Assembly: GCF_003478035.1 (NCBI RefSeq)
Contig: NZ_QUEP01000020.1
Location: 1 to 23,671 of the forward strand
Direction: 5' to 3'
DNA: 23,671 bases
Source: Clostridium sp. OF03-18AA
GTDB lineage: Bacteria > Bacillota > Clostridia > Lachnospirales > Lachnospiraceae
Shown here: positions 6,631-14,855 of the stretch, piece by piece
Layout of the letters: each line of letters starts with the position of its first letter
Position numbering within the stretch: position 1 is the stretch's first letter
The notes under the pieces: model-generated
Databases searched by the model: none
Told to the model about the DNA's origin: nothing
Seen by the model: only the letters and a program-made list of their open reading frames with translations
Made by a program: the position numbers and the translations under genes

Positions 6631-9600
6631 TTACCGTTTCTTCTCCGGCGTAAAATCTCCTTCAATGACCTTCCACGCCGCCTCGACACTGAAATACTCA
6701 CGAATATACTTCTGCGTCTCCTCGCACATTCTGCGACACTCCGCCGGATCCTGGTACATCTTGACAACCTCATCGGCAAACGCCTCCGGTCCGTCAGCGA
6801 CCTTCATGACGCGTTCCGCCTCCGGGATTCCCTCGGAACCGATGGAAGTAGTGACGATGGCCGATCCATTATAGACCGCCTCGACAACCTTTCCCTTGAC
6901 TCCGGCACCGTAACGCAGCGGAACCACAACGATCCGGGATGTCGCATAGAGAGATGCAAGCTCTTCCTCTGTGACGAAGCCCTTGACGATGATGCCGCTT
7001 CCCGGCTGCTCAAGCGCCTTGATCTCATCCGTCACCTTGGATCCGACAACATAGAAGTTCACATCAAGCTTCTGTCTGATCAGCGGGAAGATCTCCTTTG
7101 CGAACCAGAGAACCGCGTCAGCATTCGGCGGATGCGCGAATCCACCGACAAACAGCAGTCCTTCCCTCTTTTCGAAGTCCTTGTCGATATTCTCCAGGAA
7201 CTTCTCGTAGACATAGGCAGTGATCGCCCTGATCTTGTACTCCGGATGGATCGCATGGATTGCTTCTTCCTCCACGTAAGACGGATAGTAGGATACCGCC
7301 GCCTTCTCCATCAGGGAGAACTCGATGGATTTCCAGTAATCGGACTCCCGCTTTTTCTGGATATCGCCGGTGAGCTCATACTCCCGGTATTCTCTTAAGA
7401 AATGCAGGTCATGTCCGTAGTAGATCACCTTGATATTGGTGTTCTTCTTGATAAAGTCAATATATTTGATCGCGATATGCGGACGGTTCAGGTACGCAAA
7501 ATCGATCTCGTCCTTATTCTTTGTCAGCCAGTCCCAGATTCCTGCTTGGTATCCCGGTCCGTATAAGATCTCCACGCCCATCTGCTGGAGTGTCGTCGAG
7601 TACGGCTCCTCGTGAAGGAAGTTGTCTCCGAGGAATTTCACGGAATATCCCATCTTCACGAACATTTTCAGGTACTGATAGGTCGTCTTGGAACCCGCAT
7701 CCTTGTCAAACGTCGGGACATAATGGTCCACAACAAGGATCACCGGCTTCTTCTGGCTTCTCTCACGGGCACGGAACGGGTTCGGATTGCCTGTGTTGAC
7801 AGACTGCTTTTTGAACTCCTCCGCCCACTTCTCTTTTAATTTTCTGCTGTTCTCCACCTGGTAGCGCTTCAGACCGGTTCCGTTGACATCGGTACCGTTG
7901 GAGACGCCCTCAAAGTGGATGACCTTCGATAACGGCTGGTAGACCACGCGGTATCCGGCTTTTCTCACCTCAAATGCAAGATCGGAGTCCTCACAGTATG
8001 CCGGTGCAAACAGCTCATCAAAGCCACCGATCTGCTTCCAGAGATCCGTCGAGAGCAGGATCGCCGCGCCGGAGATGTAGTCCACATCCTTCACGTAGTT
8101 GTACTCCGGTTTCTCCGGATCATCGAGACGGCCATAATTCCAGCCGGAACCATCGCTCCAGATAATTCCTCCAGCTTCCTGAAGACGTCCGTCCGGGTAC
8201 ACAAGCTTGGAACCGACCATTCCGATCGTCGGATTCGACTCGATCAGGTTCACAAGGGAGGAAAGCCAGCCCTGTGTTACCTGGGTGTCATTGTTTAAGA
8301 ACATGACATACTTGCCGCGGGCCGCCTTCGCAGCCTGGTTGCAGTTTCTTAAAAATCCCTGGTTTGTCTTGTTTCTGCAGATCACGAGATTCTCCGCGTA
8401 CAGGGAGAGTTCCTTTGTCGCATCCGTGGACACGTCATCCGCAATGATGATCTCGTAAGTCACATCCTTCGTGTTCTCCAGGATCGAGAGCAGGCAGGCA
8501 TATGTGTAGTGGATCTGGTTGTAGACCGGGATCACGATGGAAACGGTCGGATGCTCCACATAGTCAAAGTGCAGCTTTCCGTGTTCCAGGTAACCGGCGC
8601 CGATCTTGAAATCTCCACGGATCCTGTTTCGTCCGTCCTTCGTGAAATACAGCTTTCCGTATTTTCCCGGATGGAAGACGGTATTCTTGAAATATCCAGC
8701 GATCTTTCTCTTTCTCGTGCCCTTCGGCATGACTTTATCCACAGCGTGATGGCATTTCCGGAGAATTTTCCACATGATCGCCTCATGTTTCGACAGATAC
8801 TGCAGGTCTCCCGCCATTCTCGCATTCTCGCTTCTGAGACTTGTGATGATGTTCTCAAGATTCGTCACATGATTGTTGGTGAGGCGCTGGACCTCCTGCT
8901 GTTTCATGATCGTGACATCTTTCTCGGAGATCTCCTGCTTTAAATTCTCACACCAGTCTTTTACCTTGTAGAGCTCGCTCTCACGGTCTAAAAGGAACTC
9001 GACCGTCTTTGTCGGCTGCTCATACTGCTTCATGTAACCGAAGGAACCGGCATCATGGACATAGGACTGGAACGCCTTTTCCATTCCGTCAAAAACAGCC
9101 TGCTCTTCCGCTGTAATCCCAAAATGCGCGTATAGGTCCTCTTCTTTAACGTTCAGCACCTTCTCATAACGTCTGTAGAAATATAAGAGATTGCGGTATT
9201 TTAAGAATTTCTCCGGGATCGGGAAGTCAAATACCCACTCGTAGTCGATCCCGTAGATACAGTTCTCATTTTCCGGGACCATAAGGTTCTCGAAGAGTCC
9301 GTCCACGTTGGACACGGAAACCGCCTGATCGCTGATCTCCGGGACTTTCCCGAATACCGCCTCAAATTCCGGCGTTGCCTCAAATTTCTTCTCGTCAGGG
9401 TCTTCCGGGAACAGGACGTTCATCACCTTCTCAAGTTCCTGATACGGAACTTCCCCCATGACGATCGCCTCGCCCAGGGCGTCCCCTACGGTCTTACCGT
9501 TTAAGTACTGGAAAGAAACCGTCTTCTGATCCTTTTTCCACTCCGGTTTTAAAAAGCGAACGGCCGGATTCAGATCGCGGATCTTCTCATATTTTTCCCC

Positions 9601-9744
9601 GAATGAGCGGATATGCGCCTCGCCGGCTTTCGTGAGAGCTGTCTTCTCGACAGTGAGAACTCCGTCCTCCCTCACGATCTCCGTTTTCAGCTGGAACTGC
9701 TCCGCTCTGGTCCGATTGTATTTTACAAATAAAATCTGTCTCAT
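6631..9744 (-). CDS. Large double glycosyltransferase (GT2 + GT4-like)
   Basis: 1037 residues. The N-terminal ~250 residues are unassigned, with a GIDYEWVFDFPIP motif at 165-177. A coiled-coil-like stretch spans about 253-320. A GT2 domain at ~400-640 shows SIVIPVYN (402-409), ADD (435-437), NNDT (484-487) as the metal-binding DxD equivalent, and CEDSD (584-588). A C-terminal GT4-like domain runs from ~667 (VILVVDHYVPTFDKDAGS), with FVGGFAHPPN and a nucleotide-sugar region VKGKVVEAVYNG. It has no signal peptide or membrane segment, so it probably builds glycan on the cytoplasmic face before export by the adjacent ABC transporter. ATG 9742-9744 overlaps the methyltransferase TGA (ATGA) with AAGGGGAAGG upstream; a longer frame to 9810 would overlap that gene by 70 bases. 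Donor sugars are unknown. Confidence 0.88.
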   Translation of the reverse strand: MRQILFVKYNRTRAEQFQLKTEIVREDGVLTVEKTALTKAGEAHIRSFGEKYEKIRDLNPAVRFLKPEWKKDQKTVSFQYLNGKTVGDALGEAIVMGEVPYQELEKVMNVLFPEDPDEKKFEATPEFEAVFGKVPEISDQAVSVSNVDGLFENLMVPENENCIYGIDYEWVFDFPIPEKFLKYRNLLYFYRRYEKVLNVKEEDLYAHFGITAEEQAVFDGMEKAFQSYVHDAGSFGYMKQYEQPTKTVEFLLDRESELYKVKDWCENLKQEISEKDVTIMKQQEVQRLTNNHVTNLENIITSLRSENARMAGDLQYLSKHEAIMWKILRKCHHAVDKVMPKGTRKRKIAGYFKNTVFHPGKYGKLYFTKDGRNRIRGDFKIGAGYLEHGKLHFDYVEHPTVSIVIPVYNQIHYTYACLLSILENTKDVTYEIIIADDVSTDATKELSLYAENLVICRNKTNQGFLRNCNQAAKAARGKYVMFLNNDTQVTQGWLSSLVNLIESNPTIGMVGSKLVYPDGRLQEAGGIIWSDGSGWNYGRLDDPEKPEYNYVKDVDYISGAAILLSTDLWKQIGGFDELFAPAYCEDSDLAFEVRKAGYRVVYQPLSKVIHFEGVSNGTDVNGTGLKRYQVENSRKLKEKWAEEFKKQSVNTGNPNPFRARERSQKKPVILVVDHYVPTFDKDAGSKTTYQYLKMFVKMGYSVKFLGDNFLHEEPYSTTLQQMGVEILYGPGYQAGIWDWLTKNKDEIDFAYLNRPHIAIKYIDFIKKNTNIKVIYYGHDLHFLREYREYELTGDIQKKRESDYWKSIEFSLMEKAAVSYYPSYVEEEAIHAIHPEYKIRAITAYVYEKFLENIDKDFEKREGLLFVGGFAHPPNADAVLWFAKEIFPLIRQKLDVNFYVVGSKVTDEIKALEQPGSGIIVKGFVTEEELASLYATSRIVVVPLRYGAGVKGKVVEAVYNGSAIVTTSIGSEGIPEAERVMKVADGPEAFADEVVKMYQDPAECRRMCEETQKYIREYFSVEAAWKVIEGDFTPEKKR

Positions 9745-10601
9745 GCCTTCCCCTTTTCCCACATGCCAAGAAATGAGTTCGTGAACTTCGCGAAATCTCC
9801 ATTTCTGCATGCATTCGCCATGGCTTTCTCCTCGTTTCCGAACCAGAGTCCCGGTCCGTCAAGACGGGCGGAAATGTTCGTCACATCGCCGGTCTGCGGG
9901 AGATAGTCGTCGGAGTAGATAGTCACCGGGTAACGGTAGTCCGGAACCGGATAGTAGAGCATTGCGGTTCCGCCAAATTTCTCTTTTAAGTCCTCAAACA
10001 GGCCGCGGAACTCCACCTCTAGGAAGGAGTGCTCAAATGGTTCCGCTCCCATGAAATAGCGGACGCCGGACTCATTCTCTGCCGCTGCTAAGAGTTTTCC
10101 TCCCGGTCTCACAAGGGATGCCGCTCTTTCCAGCAGATCCGCTGCCCCGCTTTTCTCTGTCGCGGAAAGCATGGACGGCAGGATCACATAGTCGAATCCA
10201 GCTTTATAGAGCGCGTCCAGCTCCTCTGCTGCACGTTCTTTTCCCTTGTACTCTTTCCACCCAAGAGACTCTGCATCTGCCTTCGGAAGTTCCCCGCGGA
10301 TCAGGAAGAGATTTTCCTTTTCTCCATGCCTTCTCCGGTTCACCTCCAGATTCTCATCCCGCTGATCCAGAACGACCACCTCACCGGCACGCTCTGTAAA
10401 AAGTCCGGTACAGGAACCGTAGTCGGATCCGACCTGGAGAACCCGGTCATTTTTTTTCATTTCCAGCCACTCGAAAAGATTTTCCCTTAACGGAGAAAAT
10501 GCGTAGAGACACCACGGGCTTGTTTCTCCCCGCAGTGCCGCCTCCGCATCTCCTTTATACTTTTCGAGCAGGTCAAGAAGTTCATAACTGTAATCCTTCA
10601 T
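9741..10601 (-). CDS. Class I SAM-dependent methyltransferase-like protein
   Basis: 286 residues with a Rossmann-type methyltransferase core. RVLQVGSDYGSCTG (53-66) matches motif I, VVVLDQRDEN (about 75-84) fits the acidic SAM-ribose position, and FDYVILPSML plus VRPGGKLLAAAEN fit motifs IV-V. The glycine-rich motif I is non-standard (GSDYGSCTG rather than GxGxG), so SAM binding is likely but not certain. ATG 10601 has GGGAG nine bases upstream. The stop overlaps the start of the double glycosyltransferase by 4 bases, and the Wzt ATPase gene ends 91 bases upstream. In ABC-dependent glycan export, methyltransferases can cap the growing chain and set its length; that role is plausible here, given the Wzt C-terminal domain, but is inference. 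Confidence 0.78.
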   Translation of the reverse strand: MKDYSYELLDLLEKYKGDAEAALRGETSPWCLYAFSPLRENLFEWLEMKKNDRVLQVGSDYGSCTGLFTERAGEVVVLDQRDENLEVNRRRHGEKENLFLIRGELPKADAESLGWKEYKGKERAAEELDALYKAGFDYVILPSMLSATEKSGAADLLERAASLVRPGGKLLAAAENESGVRYFMGAEPFEHSFLEVEFRGLFEDLKEKFGGTAMLYYPVPDYRYPVTIYSDDYLPQTGDVTNISARLDGPGLWFGNEEKAMANACRNGDFAKFTNSFLGMWEKGKA

Positions 10602-10692
10602 CTTTTTCTCCCGCTATGTGTCACAGACATTTTTCCCGGATCCTGCCGGTCTTTTCAGACAGATCCTGCTGTCAAAATGCCATGTTCTGGTC

Positions 10693-12009
10693 TTATGCTT
10701 TTGTCAACGATGTCTCCACTTCCGATTCCATGTCATACACACCGACCGTATTCTTATTGGAGATCACCGTAAGGTTTGCGATATTGTACAGACGGTGGTA
10801 TACCACATGTTCCTCACCCTCAAAGCCTGTACAGCTCATGGAGAGAAGATACTCGCCGCCCTGCAGTGTCATCTTCTGGGTAAAGGAAACATCGTAGACA
10901 TCGCCGTCTCCCACCGGTTTGATGTCACAGCCCTCATACATGGTGTTCGTTCCGGTGAGATCCGTTCCCTTCTTGTCACGGATCGTATAGGTAAAGATCG
11001 GACACTTGATCGGCGCATGGAAGCGGATCCGCTCCTTGATCGTGAACATCTCTCCCTTTAGCAGGAGATTTGTGAGGTTTCCTCTCGCGTCAAAAAGCCC
11101 CAGATCAAAGATCTCTGCCCGTCCGTCTCCGTACTCGGTTCGGTCGGTGTTGATGGTGATCTTATCCTTCATGAGGGATCCATCGGAATGGACTTTCTCA
11201 GCCTTCACGTTCTTTTCTTCGCCCAGCATACCGCCGGAATAGTCGCTCTCCAGCTCTTCCTTTAAGGAATCCAGCTGGTTTGCCAGGATCTTCTTATAGA
11301 GATCCACCATATGGCCCGGCTCACCTTCCGCGATGAACTCGCCCTTGTTTAAGAGAACGACCTTATCGCAGTATTTGATGATACTGCCCATATCGTGGGT
11401 CACCATGAGGATCGTTGTTCCCCTCTGCTTGATCTCCTCCATCTTCCGGTAACATTTTGCCTGAAAGAATACGTCTCCGACGGACAGGGCCTCGTCGACG
11501 ATCAGGATCTCCGGCTCCACGTTAATGTTAAGCGCAAATGCCAAACGGACGAACATACCGCTGGAGTAGGTCTTTACCGGCTGATAGACAAAATCGCCGA
11601 TATCCGCAAAATCCAGAATATCCTGCAGCTTTTCATCCATCTCTTTCCGGGAATACCCCATCATGGTGCCGTTCATATAGATATTTTCAATTCCGGTGTA
11701 GTCCATATTGAACCCGGCTCCAAGTTCCAGAAGCGCGGAGATCTTTCCCTCCACGTCCACCTGACCGGTGGTCGGTGTGAGGACGCCGGTGATGATCTTT
11801 AAGATCGTTGATTTTCCGGAACCGTTCGTTCCGATAATGCCCACGGTCTGACCCTTTTCTACATTGAAGGAGAGACCATTTAAGGCATAGAAATCCTTGT
11901 GATAGCTTTTATGTGTCGGGCTTAAGGACTCTTTCAGTCGATCGATCGGCTTGTCGTAGAGTCTGTACACCTTCGTCACGTCTTTTACTGTAATCGCATT
12001 GGCAGACAT
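10693..12009 (-). CDS. wzt: Polysaccharide ABC exporter ATPase, Wzt type
   Basis: 438 residues in two parts. Residues 1-~245 form an ABC ATPase with Walker A GTNGSGKST (60-68), an unusual but family-typical signature YSSGMFVRLAF (148-158), Walker B ILIVDEAL (168-175) and a switch His in MVTHD. Residues ~255-438 form a beta-rich domain resembling the C-terminal glycan-recognition domain of Wzt proteins, which reads the cap on the finished chain. It energises export of a lipid-linked polysaccharide through the permease encoded just upstream. ATG 12007-12009 has a perfect AGGAGG whose first bases lie in the permease stop codon, so the two are translationally coupled. TagH or RfbE-type names are alternatives; the extra C-terminal domain favours Wzt. 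Confidence 0.92.
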   Translation of the reverse strand: MSANAITVKDVTKVYRLYDKPIDRLKESLSPTHKSYHKDFYALNGLSFNVEKGQTVGIIGTNGSGKSTILKIITGVLTPTTGQVDVEGKISALLELGAGFNMDYTGIENIYMNGTMMGYSRKEMDEKLQDILDFADIGDFVYQPVKTYSSGMFVRLAFALNINVEPEILIVDEALSVGDVFFQAKCYRKMEEIKQRGTTILMVTHDMGSIIKYCDKVVLLNKGEFIAEGEPGHMVDLYKKILANQLDSLKEELESDYSGGMLGEEKNVKAEKVHSDGSLMKDKITINTDRTEYGDGRAEIFDLGLFDARGNLTNLLLKGEMFTIKERIRFHAPIKCPIFTYTIRDKKGTDLTGTNTMYEGCDIKPVGDGDVYDVSFTQKMTLQGGEYLLSMSCTGFEGEEHVVYHRLYNIANLTVISNKNTVGVYDMESEVETSLTKA

Positions 12010-12018
12010 GGTTTCCTC

Positions 12019-12837
12019 CTACAATACATCTGAGAAATGCGGACGGAGCCGCTTGAATACTTTGAGTCCCACTAACATGGTGATCAGGGTCACTGCCCAG
12101 AAATACACGGTCAGTGTCGGACGCATGAAGAACCAGTCTCCCGTCAGCATGCTGTCACGGTATCCCGCCGCGATATAATAAAACGGGTTCAGTTTCAGGA
12201 TCATCGGAGCCATCGTCAAGCCCTTATCTAAGAATAACTGTTCACTGTACATGATCGGGGTCAGCCACATGCCGAACTGCAGGCAGATGCTGACGATCTG
12301 TGCCATATCCTTAAAGAATACCTGGATCGCACTCGTAAGGTACGTGAGCGCCAGAGCGTACATGGATGTGGCAAAGGAGTAATAAATGATCTGGATCCAG
12401 GAAAGTTCCGGTTTTTTGCCGCTGATCAGGAACACGAAGAACATGATCAGGACGAAAAATACATGCACAAACAGACAGGAGATCAGCTTGATCACCGGCA
12501 GGATCTCCACTTTGAATACTACTTTTTTTACCAGATAATTGTACTCCTGAAGGCATCCCGTTCCGCAGTTCAAGGCTTCAGAGAATAAGAACCACGGGGC
12601 GATGCCCGGAATCAGCCACTGGACGTATGAGGCGTTCGGCACCGGCGGCGCACTCTTGAATCCGATCGGACCGAAGATGAGCCAGTAGATCAGGACGGTG
12701 ACGATCGGCTGGATGAACATCCAGACAACGCCAAAATAGGAGCCGACAAAACGTTTTCTGAAATCTGCCTTGGAAAGCTCCCAGATCAGTTTTCTTTTTG
12801 CCACCAGCTCCTTCAGTAATGAAGTCAAATAATTCAC
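12019..12837 (-). CDS. wzm: Polysaccharide ABC exporter permease, Wzm/TagG type
   Basis: 272 residues of the ABC-2 permease family with about six hydrophobic segments. The N-terminal LIWELSKADFRKRFVGSY and following WMFIQPIVTVLIYWLIFG stretch is typical of Wzm, TagG and KpsM-like permeases, and FRKRF fits the amphipathic coupling element before the first helix. The C-terminal LNPFYYIAAGYRDSML stretch is also characteristic. The start appears to be GTG 12835-12837, with AAGG about 10 bases upstream, a modest site. It pairs with the Wzt ATPase and would move an undecaprenyl-linked glycan across the cytoplasmic membrane. A strong hairpin lies between rfbC and this gene. Confidence 0.92.
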   Translation of the reverse strand: MNYLTSLLKELVAKRKLIWELSKADFRKRFVGSYFGVVWMFIQPIVTVLIYWLIFGPIGFKSAPPVPNASYVQWLIPGIAPWFLFSEALNCGTGCLQEYNYLVKKVVFKVEILPVIKLISCLFVHVFFVLIMFFVFLISGKKPELSWIQIIYYSFATSMYALALTYLTSAIQVFFKDMAQIVSICLQFGMWLTPIMYSEQLFLDKGLTMAPMILKLNPFYYIAAGYRDSMLTGDWFFMRPTLTVYFWAVTLITMLVGLKVFKRLRPHFSDVL

Positions 12838-12884
12838 GCTTTTACAACCTTTCTATTGATGCAGTTCCTGGCAGCGCCCTATGT

Positions 12885-12946
12885 CGCTAAATGCGGAAAG
12901 ATGCCTACGCAAACAAGTCTGCGACACATCTTGCCGCATTTGGCGC
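12885..12946. other. Strong intergenic hairpin between rfbC and the permease gene
   Basis: AAATGCGG-AAAGATG (about 12889-12903) pairs with CATCTT-CCGCATTT (12927-12941), with flanking CGCT/GGCG pairing and an inner CGCA...TGCG stem. No T-run follows on either strand. It sits inside the 123-base gap of an otherwise tight operon and could be an mRNA processing or stabilising element, or an attenuator, lowering downstream expression relative to rfbC. Confidence 0.7.
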
Positions 12947-12960
12947 CGCACTGCTAATTA

Positions 12961-13536
12961 CTAACGATCAAACTTGAAGATCTCTTTAAATCCCGGCCAT
13001 TTCTGGTCTTTCTCAGAGATGATGAGCTGCATATCCGGCGTGATCGGCCACTTTACGCCGATGGTCTCATCGTTCCATGCAAGTCCGCCCTCGTCACCCG
13101 GATGATAGAAATCGGTACACTTGTAAGCAAACTCTGCTTCATCGGAAAGAACGACAAAGCCGTGGGCAAAGCCTTCCGGAATATAGAACTGTTTCTTATT
13201 CTCCGCAGAAAGCTCAACGCCGAACCACTTGCCGTATGTCTTAGAGTGTGTTCTTAAGTCAACCGCTACATCGAACACGGTTCCGCGTACCGCACGGACA
13301 AGCTTGCCCTGCGGGAACTGTTTCTGGAAGTGAAGGCCGCGGAGTACACCCTTTACGGACATCGACTGGTTATCCTGTACGAATACCATATTGAGTCCTG
13401 CCTCTTTAAAATCATTCTGGTTGTATGTCTCCATAAAGTATCCGCGCTCGTCGTTGAATACGGTCGGCTCGATTACATGAAGGCCCTCGATTACCATTCC
13501 ATCTGTTTCACAGGAAGAAACTTTAATCTTTCCCAT
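12961..13536 (-). CDS. rfbC: dTDP-4-dehydrorhamnose 3,5-epimerase
   Basis: 191 residues of the RmlC/RfbC cupin-like family, which converts dTDP-4-keto-6-deoxy-glucose to the L-lyxo form on the way to dTDP-L-rhamnose in the cytoplasm. The catalytic His69 lies in GVLRGLHFQ, Asp93 in VFDVAVDLR, and a Tyr (144) in CTDFYHPGDEGG. Length is close to the usual ~180-190. ATG 13534-13536 follows GGTGAGG at good spacing. It is the first gene of the exporter and glycosyltransferase operon, behind the promoter at 13681-13709. rfbA, rfbB and rfbD are not in the window and must be elsewhere if the pathway is complete. Its presence implies a rhamnose-containing glycan. Confidence 0.95.
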   Translation of the reverse strand: MGKIKVSSCETDGMVIEGLHVIEPTVFNDERGYFMETYNQNDFKEAGLNMVFVQDNQSMSVKGVLRGLHFQKQFPQGKLVRAVRGTVFDVAVDLRTHSKTYGKWFGVELSAENKKQFYIPEGFAHGFVVLSDEAEFAYKCTDFYHPGDEGGLAWNDETIGVKWPITPDMQLIISEKDQKWPGFKEIFKFDR

Positions 13537-13680
13537 AGTCTTTTACCTCACCTTTTTATAAATTTACGGCTGTACTTGTTTTCTCTTTCGGCATATGTCC
13601 GTTTCATTTCCGGAGTAAACACACATGCTTTTTCGGTTCAGCCGCTGTATTTCCGCCATTTTTCGGCATTTCCGCACTAC

Positions 13681-13709
13681 ATCATACCACCCGGAGTGCA
13701 GAATGACAA
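13681..13709 (-). promoter_or_regulatory. Sigma-A promoter of the rfbC-exporter-glycosyltransferase operon
   Basis: On minus, -35 TTGTCA (13704-13709), a 17-base spacer and -10 TATGAT (13681-13686) lie 145 bases upstream of rfbC. The start would be near 13674, giving a ~135-base leader. It lies between repeat copy 2 and rfbC, so the two polysaccharide operons are probably transcribed independently. Confidence 0.75.
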
Positions 13710-13780
13710 TATTTTTCTGCTCTGACCTGCCACACAGCCATTGATATAGAGGAATGTGCGGCAAATCGGTTTACATAATT

Positions 13781-13910
13781 GTAACTATTCAGTACCTTCA
13801 TAGTTACACGCAAAAATCCATTCCAGATCAACTTCGCTGATGGGATTTTTGCCTCCTATCCTATGTTTTCTTACGGTCAGCGCAGCAAGTGCGCAGACCT
13901 ACTGAACAGT
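13781..13910. repeat. Dispersed repeat, copy 2 (short form with flanking 11-bp direct repeat)
   Basis: Its ends are ACTATTCAGTA on the left and TACTGAACAGT on the right, inverted repeats matching at 10 of 11 positions. TTTACATAATT occurs directly on both sides (13770-13780 and 13911-13921), as expected for a target-site duplication. Inside are the AAAAATCC...GGGATTTTT hairpin and a GCGCA/TGCGC stem (about 13880-13895). It lacks the ~45-base left-central segment present in copies 1 and 3. It fills the gap between the rhamnosyltransferase gene and the rfbC promoter. Confidence 0.85.
13810..13852 (-). terminator. Terminator-like hairpin within repeat copy 2
   Basis: On minus, GCAAAAATCCCATCAGC folds on GTTGATC...GGATTTTTGC. 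Because the downstream arm ends in a T-run, it could stop transcripts in either direction. On minus, however, it lies upstream of the rhamnosyltransferase end (13929) only in coordinate terms: transcripts leaving that gene reach it after about 77 bases, so it is a plausible end for the lspA-glf-wzx-GT2 operon. Confidence 0.5.
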
Positions 13911-13928
13911 TTTACATAATTTTCAACT

Positions 13929-14855
13929 CTATTTCCAGTAATTCCGGTTCATAGATAACTTAACTACCAATGCCTTCGGCAACTTTTTATACCGCTTTCC
14001 TGCAAGATATCCCATATACTTAAACCCGCTGTCCACCACAAGCTTCGGTACGAGGTATGCATGCCCCGTTTTTACCAGCCAGCGCGCGGTGTCCTTTACC
14101 ATGCGGATCCCCTCGCCCTCAGACCGTATCCCGGAGAATACATCGGGATGATCCGCCTGAGAGATTGCAAGATCGAAATTTCTGTGGAACTGCTCCACCG
14201 CCGTGTAGTTGTGGGAGTGGATCACTCTCGCGTCTGCCGCATAGCAGACCGCATATCCGTTCTTCATGGCCTTCGCCGCGAAGATCATGTCCTCATTGAA
14301 GATCGTCTTCCGGATAAATCCCCCCAGCTCCATATAGATCTCCCGCTTATATGCCGCACAGACATTGGAACAAAAGTACGTCTTGATTCCAAGCGTGTCG
14401 AGATCCGAGAGCCTCTTTATCCGGCTTTTGTCCGGATAGTTGAACTCTCTCGTGTGGCGCTCGATGATATTGCAGTTCTTTGCGGGAAGCTGTCTCGCAT
14501 ATGCCACGGCGATATCCTTCTCTGAAAAAAGCGCGTCCGTCAGGGCTTTTAAGAGCCCCGTGTCCGCCGGAAGCGCGTCGTGAGTCATGCAGACACAGAC
14601 ATCCGCGTCGGAATGTTCGATCCCTGCATTTCTCGTGGCACCGTGGTCAAATTCTTCCTTCGTCACATGGTACACGGAGAGATTTTCCGGGAGTCTTCCC
14701 GGTTCCAGAGTCTCCGTCCACTTATCCCACAGGGACTTTTCTGTATTCATGACGATCAGCCGTTCCACCGGTACGGTCTGGTGTCCCAACTGGTCAAATA
14801 ATTCCAACAATCTGTTTCCCGGACCGTAGACCGGGATGATCACATCAACCTTCAT
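13929..14855 (-). CDS. GT2 glycosyltransferase, rhamnosyltransferase-like
   Basis: 308 residues with a GT-A fold: VDVIIPVYGPG (3-13), FDHGATRNAG (69-78), a CMTHDALP motif (89-96) at the place of the TQDA metal-binding motif in rhamnosyltransferases, SNVCAAYKREIYMELGGF (163-180) and FNEDM (186-190). These together resemble RfbF/WbbL-like rhamnosyltransferases, fitting the rhamnose gene rfbC nearby. The C-terminal ~80 residues are basic and may contact the membrane. ATG 14853-14855 overlaps the end of the flippase gene by 11 bases; only a weak GAGAGA is upstream, so translation probably depends on coupling. Donor and acceptor remain unproven. Confidence 0.88.
   Translation of the reverse strand: MKVDVIIPVYGPGNRLLELFDQLGHQTVPVERLIVMNTEKSLWDKWTETLEPGRLPENLSVYHVTKEEFDHGATRNAGIEHSDADVCVCMTHDALPADTGLLKALTDALFSEKDIAVAYARQLPAKNCNIIERHTREFNYPDKSRIKRLSDLDTLGIKTYFCSNVCAAYKREIYMELGGFIRKTIFNEDMIFAAKAMKNGYAVCYAADARVIHSHNYTAVEQFHRNFDLAISQADHPDVFSGIRSEGEGIRMVKDTARWLVKTGHAYLVPKLVVDSGFKYMGYLAGKRYKKLPKALVVKLSMNRNYWK

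Noticed and set aside
6426..6779. Minus-strand frame ending in GVRVLNSY and the similar frame 21474-21749
   Set aside because: The shared C-terminal sequence is produced by the dispersed repeat, and the rest overlaps the glycosyltransferase or clpX upstream region; not a protein family.
6565..7398. Plus-strand open frame of 277 codons
   Set aside because: Antisense to the GT4-like domain of the large glycosyltransferase; no start signal and no motifs.
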